This document shows, in pieces, positions 35,969 through 41,029 of a stretch of DNA of 41,029 nucleotides; the first letter of the stretch is position 1; each line of letters starts with the position of its first letter. Under the pieces are notes generated by a model. That model was not told the DNA's origin, did no database searches, and worked only from the letters and a program-made list of their open reading frames with translations. Both the position numbers and the translations under genes were made by a program. The DNA is taken from the NCBI GenBank assembly GCA_029263375.1, contig JAJCXP010000284.1, forward strand, positions 1 to 41,029, given 5' to 3'. This DNA comes from Acidobacteriota bacterium (GTDB lineage Bacteria; Acidobacteriota; Thermoanaerobaculia; Multivoradales; JAHEKO01).

Positions 35969-37043
35969 CTACTTGACGGCCTCGGTCTCGTCGGCGGTGT
36001 CAGCCGGCGGCAACGCCCGCACCCGTCCCATCAGCACCGATACCCACTGCAGCTCTTCCGACTCGTCGAGCGCGATCTTGATCATCATCGTCAGCGGCAC
36101 CGAGAGGAGCATGCCGAGCGGGCCCCACACCCAGCCCCAGAAGATCAGGGAGATGAACACCACCAGGGTCGAGAGGCCGAAACGGCGGCCCATCAGGCTG
36201 GGCTCGATGACGTTGCCGATCATCAGGTTGACCAGGATGTAGCCGCCGGCGACGATCGCCGCTCGGCCCGGCCCGTAGATCAGCAGCGCCACGATCACCG
36301 TGGGCACCGCGGCGATGATCGAGCCGATCGCCGGCACGAAGTTGAGCAGGAACGCGACCAGGCCGAATACCGGCGCGTACGGCATCCCGAGCGCCCAGGT
36401 GAAGAGGCCGAGCAGGGTGCCGGTGGCGATGCTGATCAGGGTCTTGACGCCGAGATAATGCTGGACTTCGCGCACGACGCCGGCGAGGTACTTGAGCGCT
36501 CGCGAGTCGAGCCCGAAGGCGGCGCTCGCCTTGCGCGGAATGCCGCCGCCTTCGATCAGAAAGAAGACCAGCAGGAAGAGCACCAGGATCGAGAACGACA
36601 CGGCCGAGGCGACGCCGGCGACAGCCCGGCGCACGACGCCGCCGGCCACGTCGAACAGCTGTCCGGGGTCGAGATTCTCGACGCCGAACGTCTCGGTGAG
36701 ATCGATGCCTCGACTCTGAAGGCTGACCAGGAGCTCACGCCACCTGTCGTTGAGCTGCTCGAGATAGCCGGGCGCCGCGGCGACGAAGTCGTTCAAGGTC
36801 GGTGCGATCACGAAGCCGAGAACGAGCAGCACGCCGACCTCGACCAGCACCGTGGCGACGACCGCGAGGATCAGCCGAACGCCGCGACGACAGAGAAAGC
36901 CGACCATCGGAAAGCTGAGTAGCGCGATGAACAGCGCCAGCAGTAGCGGCAGCATGAAGGGCGCGGAGGCGCGCAAACCGGCGATCACCACGACCAGCGA
37001 CGCCGCGTTCAGCAGCCAGCGACGAGGGACCTGCGACTGGCGA

Positions 37044-37051
<8 letters not shown>
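35969..37051 (-). CDS. AI-2E family transporter (PerM-like)
   Basis: This 360-residue membrane protein has about eight transmembrane segments. The family blocks are visible: [17 protein letters not shown] near the N-terminus, then [47 protein letters not shown] and [17 protein letters not shown]. Some members export autoinducer-2 (TqsA), but most are of unknown substrate, including Na+/H+ antiporters, so the family name should not be taken as function. ATG 37051 overlaps the acs stop by eight bases; a TTG at 37072 is rejected. It is probably co-transcribed with acs. Confidence 0.9.
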
Positions 37052-38981
<1,930 letters not shown>

Positions 38982-39028
38982 CCGGCGCCCTCTCGTAGCG
39001 TTCCTCGACCCGACGAACTGGCCGGATG

Positions 39029-39802
39029 TTACCCCAGCGTCCGCTCCGCCACCCCACCCTCGGGAAGCGCGACATCCAGCTGTTCGAACTGCCGGCTCGC
39101 CTGCTCGATCCAACCTCGATTGGCAGCCGGCGAGGCCGGGCTGGGATGGAGGATGCGCCCGACGTGCAGGTCGAGCCCCTCGAGGGCCGCACGCGCACGC
39201 GCCTCGGCGAACTGCCCGACGCCGATCACCAGCCGCGGCTTCAGGGCCTCCATCGTGCTCCTGAGGTGGCGGTCACAGATCTCGAACAGCGGCCGCCGCT
39301 CGGCCAGCGGCAGCTTGTCGGGAGTGCGGTTGCGGCCGCTCTCCTCCATGAAGCTGAGCGGGCAGTAGTTCGAGATGAAGAAGCGCTCGAAGAAGGCCTC
39401 CGGCGTGCCGAAGGTCTGGCGCGCCCAGCCCCAGAGACGCGCGCCGCTCACCTCGCTGCGCGTGCATTCCCAGCCGAGGACCGGCCGCTTCGGATGCTCG
39501 TCGTCCGGTCGTCCTATCGGCGCGTCGATTCGCAGCCAGTCCCGCACCGCACTCACCTCGCCGAACGGCACTCCGTTCTGCGCCATCCCCCAGGGACCTG
39601 GGTTCATGCCGATCAGGACGACCTCCTTGCCCGGACCCCCAAAGCGCTCCAGATACTGGACGCTCGACTCCCACGCGTATTCGAGCGGGTTGTAGACGTG
39701 AGTGACCGGCGGACCGAACGAGAGCGCGGACACCGACGTCCGCAGCTCGCGAGCGATCGCCACCAAATTGGGGACCGGCACTTTCTTCTTCATGTTCTTC
39801 AT
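39029..39802 (-). CDS. SMUG1-type single-strand-selective uracil-DNA glycosylase
   Basis: This 257-residue DNA repair enzyme removes uracil (and often oxidised uracils) from DNA. Motif 1 is [19 protein letters not shown] (N67 is the catalytic asparagine of the SMUG family), and motif 2 is [12 protein letters not shown] (H219). [12 protein letters not shown] lies between them. The match to SMUG1 is strong and clearly differs from family 1 UNG (GQDPYH). ATG 39802 and 39793 are both possible, and neither has a clear ribosome-binding site. It lies 62 bases after the truncated amidohydrolase and 47 before acs, probably in one transcript. Confidence 0.93.
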   Translation of the reverse strand: MKNMKKKVPVPNLVAIARELRTSVSALSFGPPVTHVYNPLEYAWESSVQYLERFGGPGKEVVLIGMNPGPWGMAQNGVPFGEVSAVRDWLRIDAPIGRPDDEHPKRPVLGWECTRSEVSGARLWGWARQTFGTPEAFFERFFISNYCPLSFMEESGRNRTPDKLPLAERRPLFEICDRHLRSTMEALKPRLVIGVGQFAEARARAALEGLDLHVGRILHPSPASPAANRGWIEQASRQFEQLDVALPEGGVAERTLG

Positions 39803-39841
39803 GGGATCGCGCTCGCCGTCCTGACGCCGCGGAGAAAGAGA

Positions 39842-39857
39842 GTGCCTGCCCCCAATT
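39842..39857 (+). repeat. Degenerate copy of the suf-gap repeat
   Basis: GTGCCTGCCCCCAATT is the reverse complement of AATTGGGGGCAGGCAC, close to AATAGGGACAGGCAC in the sufB-sufC gap (one extra base and two mismatches). It sits between the SMUG1 start and the stop of the truncated amidohydrolase, again in a gap between co-oriented genes. Confidence 0.4.
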
Positions 39858-39864
39858 CTGAGGC

Positions 39865-41029
39865 CTACTTGTAGCGCTTGCCGTGCTTGAACACCATGTC
39901 CACGTCCTGGAGCAGGTCGACGTGCTTCATCACGTCGCCGCGCACGGCGATGACATCCGCGTACTTGCCCGGACTGATCGTGCCGACGTCGTCGACGACA
40001 CCCATGTGCACCGCCGGCCAGTAGGTCGCCGCCTGGATGACCTCCATCACCGGCACGCCGAAGTGGTTGACCCAGATGTCGAGCTCGCGCCAGGTGGAAT
40101 CGCTGTGGAAGTTGAGCGGCACGCCGCTGTCGGTACCGATCAGCAGCACCGCCCCGGAGTCGCGCATCTGCTGGAACTTGCGCACCAGGGTCGGACTTCG
40201 GCGTGGCATCAACTGGTAGTAGGGCAAGCGGTCCGGATAGCGCAGCGACTCGCGCACGTCCTCGGCGATCTCGTCGGGCAGCCCCAACCGCCAGCGCGGA
40301 TCGTCGAGTCGCTCACCGAAGAAGTCGCGCGTGTACTCGTAGAGCAACAGCGGCGAGATCGTCGGCGTCCAGAAGAGGGTGTTGGCGCGGCCCTTCATCA
40401 GCTCATAGACGTCGGCCGGATACTCGGGCGCAGTGCCCAGACCGGTGTGCTCGAAACAGTCGATGCCTGCTGCGATGCCGCGCCGGATCTCCTCGGGGCG
40501 GTGCGAGTGGGCGACCACCGGCAGGCCGTGTCGGTGCGCCTCGTCGACCACGGCGTGCACCTCCTCCATGGTCATCTGGTCCTGATCGATCAGCTTGATG
40601 ACGTCGACGCCCGCTTCGGCCAGGCGGCGCACCTTGGCGCGCGCGTCGTCGGCGCCCGCGACGCCCCAGCGAAACGGCTCGGTGCCCGGGTAGGGCTCAT
40701 GCTGAATGAACGGGCCGGACACGTAGAGCGTCGGCCCCGGAATCTCACCGCTGGCGATCGAAGCCCGAATCGCGATGCTGTCCTCGAGCGGCGCCCCGAG
40801 ATCGCGGGCGCTGGTCACCCCGGCCAGCAGCAACTGCTCGGCCGCCGCCGGCATCACCGTAGAGCGAAAGACCGGCAGGTAGGTCCGATCCCAGTGGTCG
40901 TAGTCGGAGTGCCCGACGAGCATCAGGTGGACATGCATGTCCCACAGCCCGGGCATGACGCTCATCCCTTCGGTCGACACGATCTCCGCCCCCTCGGGAA
41001 TCTCGATCTCCCCAACCCTCCCCACCGCC
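39865..41029 (-). CDS. Metal-dependent amidohydrolase, truncated by window edge
   Basis: At least 387 residues of an amidohydrolase-superfamily protein are encoded; the 5' end lies outside the window, where a signal peptide and first strands would be expected. Metal-site landmarks are WDMHVHL, the lysine in VDVIKLID, VVAHSHRPEE, CFEHTGLG and IGTDSGVPL, with the C-terminal ISPGKYADVIAV. It is similar in type to the amidohydrolase at 8256-9515, but not close enough to call a duplicate. Relatives hydrolyse cyclic imides, N-acyl amino acids or dipeptides; the substrate is unknown. It is the leading gene of the transcript through SMUG1 and acs. Confidence 0.87.
   Translation of the reverse strand, partial: AVGRVGEIEIPEGAEIVSTEGMSVMPGLWDMHVHLMLVGHSDYDHWDRTYLPVFRSTVMPAAAEQLLLAGVTSARDLGAPLEDSIAIRASIASGEIPGPTLYVSGPFIQHEPYPGTEPFRWGVAGADDARAKVRRLAEAGVDVIKLIDQDQMTMEEVHAVVDEAHRHGLPVVAHSHRPEEIRRGIAAGIDCFEHTGLGTAPEYPADVYELMKGRANTLFWTPTISPLLLYEYTRDFFGERLDDPRWRLGLPDEIAEDVRESLRYPDRLPYYQLMPRRSPTLVRKFQQMRDSGAVLLIGTDSGVPLNFHSDSTWRELDIWVNHFGVPVMEVIQAATYWPAVHMGVVDDVGTISPGKYADVIAVRGDVMKHVDLLQDVDMVFKHGKRYK

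Overview
The window is about 41 kb of GC-rich, gene-dense bacterial chromosome, most likely from an Acidobacteriota member (Thermoanaerobaculia-like). This is inferred from the base composition, the winged-helix/TPR transmembrane regulator, the many secreted amidohydrolases and peptidases typical of that phylum, and the homodimeric AceE-AceF-Lpd operon. No rRNA gene is present to prove it. Almost all genes are on the minus strand; plus-strand genes lie at about 5.8-6.3, 18.5-21.2, 22.6-23.5 and 26.0-27.9 kb. I saw no tRNA, rRNA, CRISPR array, integrase or transposase gene, and no gene-free stretch longer than 300 bases.

Layout, left to right. 1-4.3 kb: a minus-strand operon with an MFS (UMF1/Atg22-like) transporter, a PlsC-like acyltransferase, a dimethylargininase-like amidinohydrolase, an NADPH-dependent FMN reductase and the start of a HIRAN-like protein, coupled by 4-base stop/start overlaps. 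4.35-5.8 kb: a coupled trio of a small membrane protein, an FGE-fold lipoprotein and a DUF2164 protein. 5.8-10.3 kb: a lone ExbD-like protein (+), then DinB-like, DUF6463, membrane protein, gamma-glutamylcyclotransferase-like, amidohydrolase and secreted esterase genes (-). 10.4-16.4 kb: the pyruvate dehydrogenase complex operon aceE-aceF-lpd with a recognisable promoter; both E2 and E3 carry a lipoyl domain. 16.5-21.2 kb: a BNR-repeat lipoprotein and a Cu/Zn superoxide dismutase (-), divergent from an M14 carboxypeptidase-like protein (+) that has a perfect palindrome inside its coding sequence.

21.1-27.9 kb: a secreted protein with a peptidase S74 autoprocessing domain and its coupled partner, a CPBP membrane protease (+), a prolyl oligopeptidase (-) whose catalytic histidine lies beyond an in-frame TGA, and a winged-helix/TPR regulator (+). 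27.9-35.9 kb: the SUF iron-sulfur operon, in order rrf2-sufB-sufC-sufD-sufS-sufU followed by pepF. It has a strong promoter, a candidate operator, and a pair of REP-like repeats between sufB and sufC. 36-41 kb: an AI-2E family transporter, acetyl-CoA synthetase, a SMUG1-type uracil-DNA glycosylase and a truncated amidohydrolase.

The genes fit an aerobic heterotroph using proteins and peptides: secreted and cytosolic peptidases, pyruvate dehydrogenase and acetyl-CoA synthetase supplying acetyl-CoA, and SUF providing Fe-S clusters. The most unusual items are the interrupted prolyl oligopeptidase, the non-phage S74 protein with an intact Ser/Lys pair, the palindrome inserted in the M14 gene, the repeats splitting the suf operon, and the BNR lipoprotein with a CECC motif beside SOD. 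No complete new defence or mobile system is evident.
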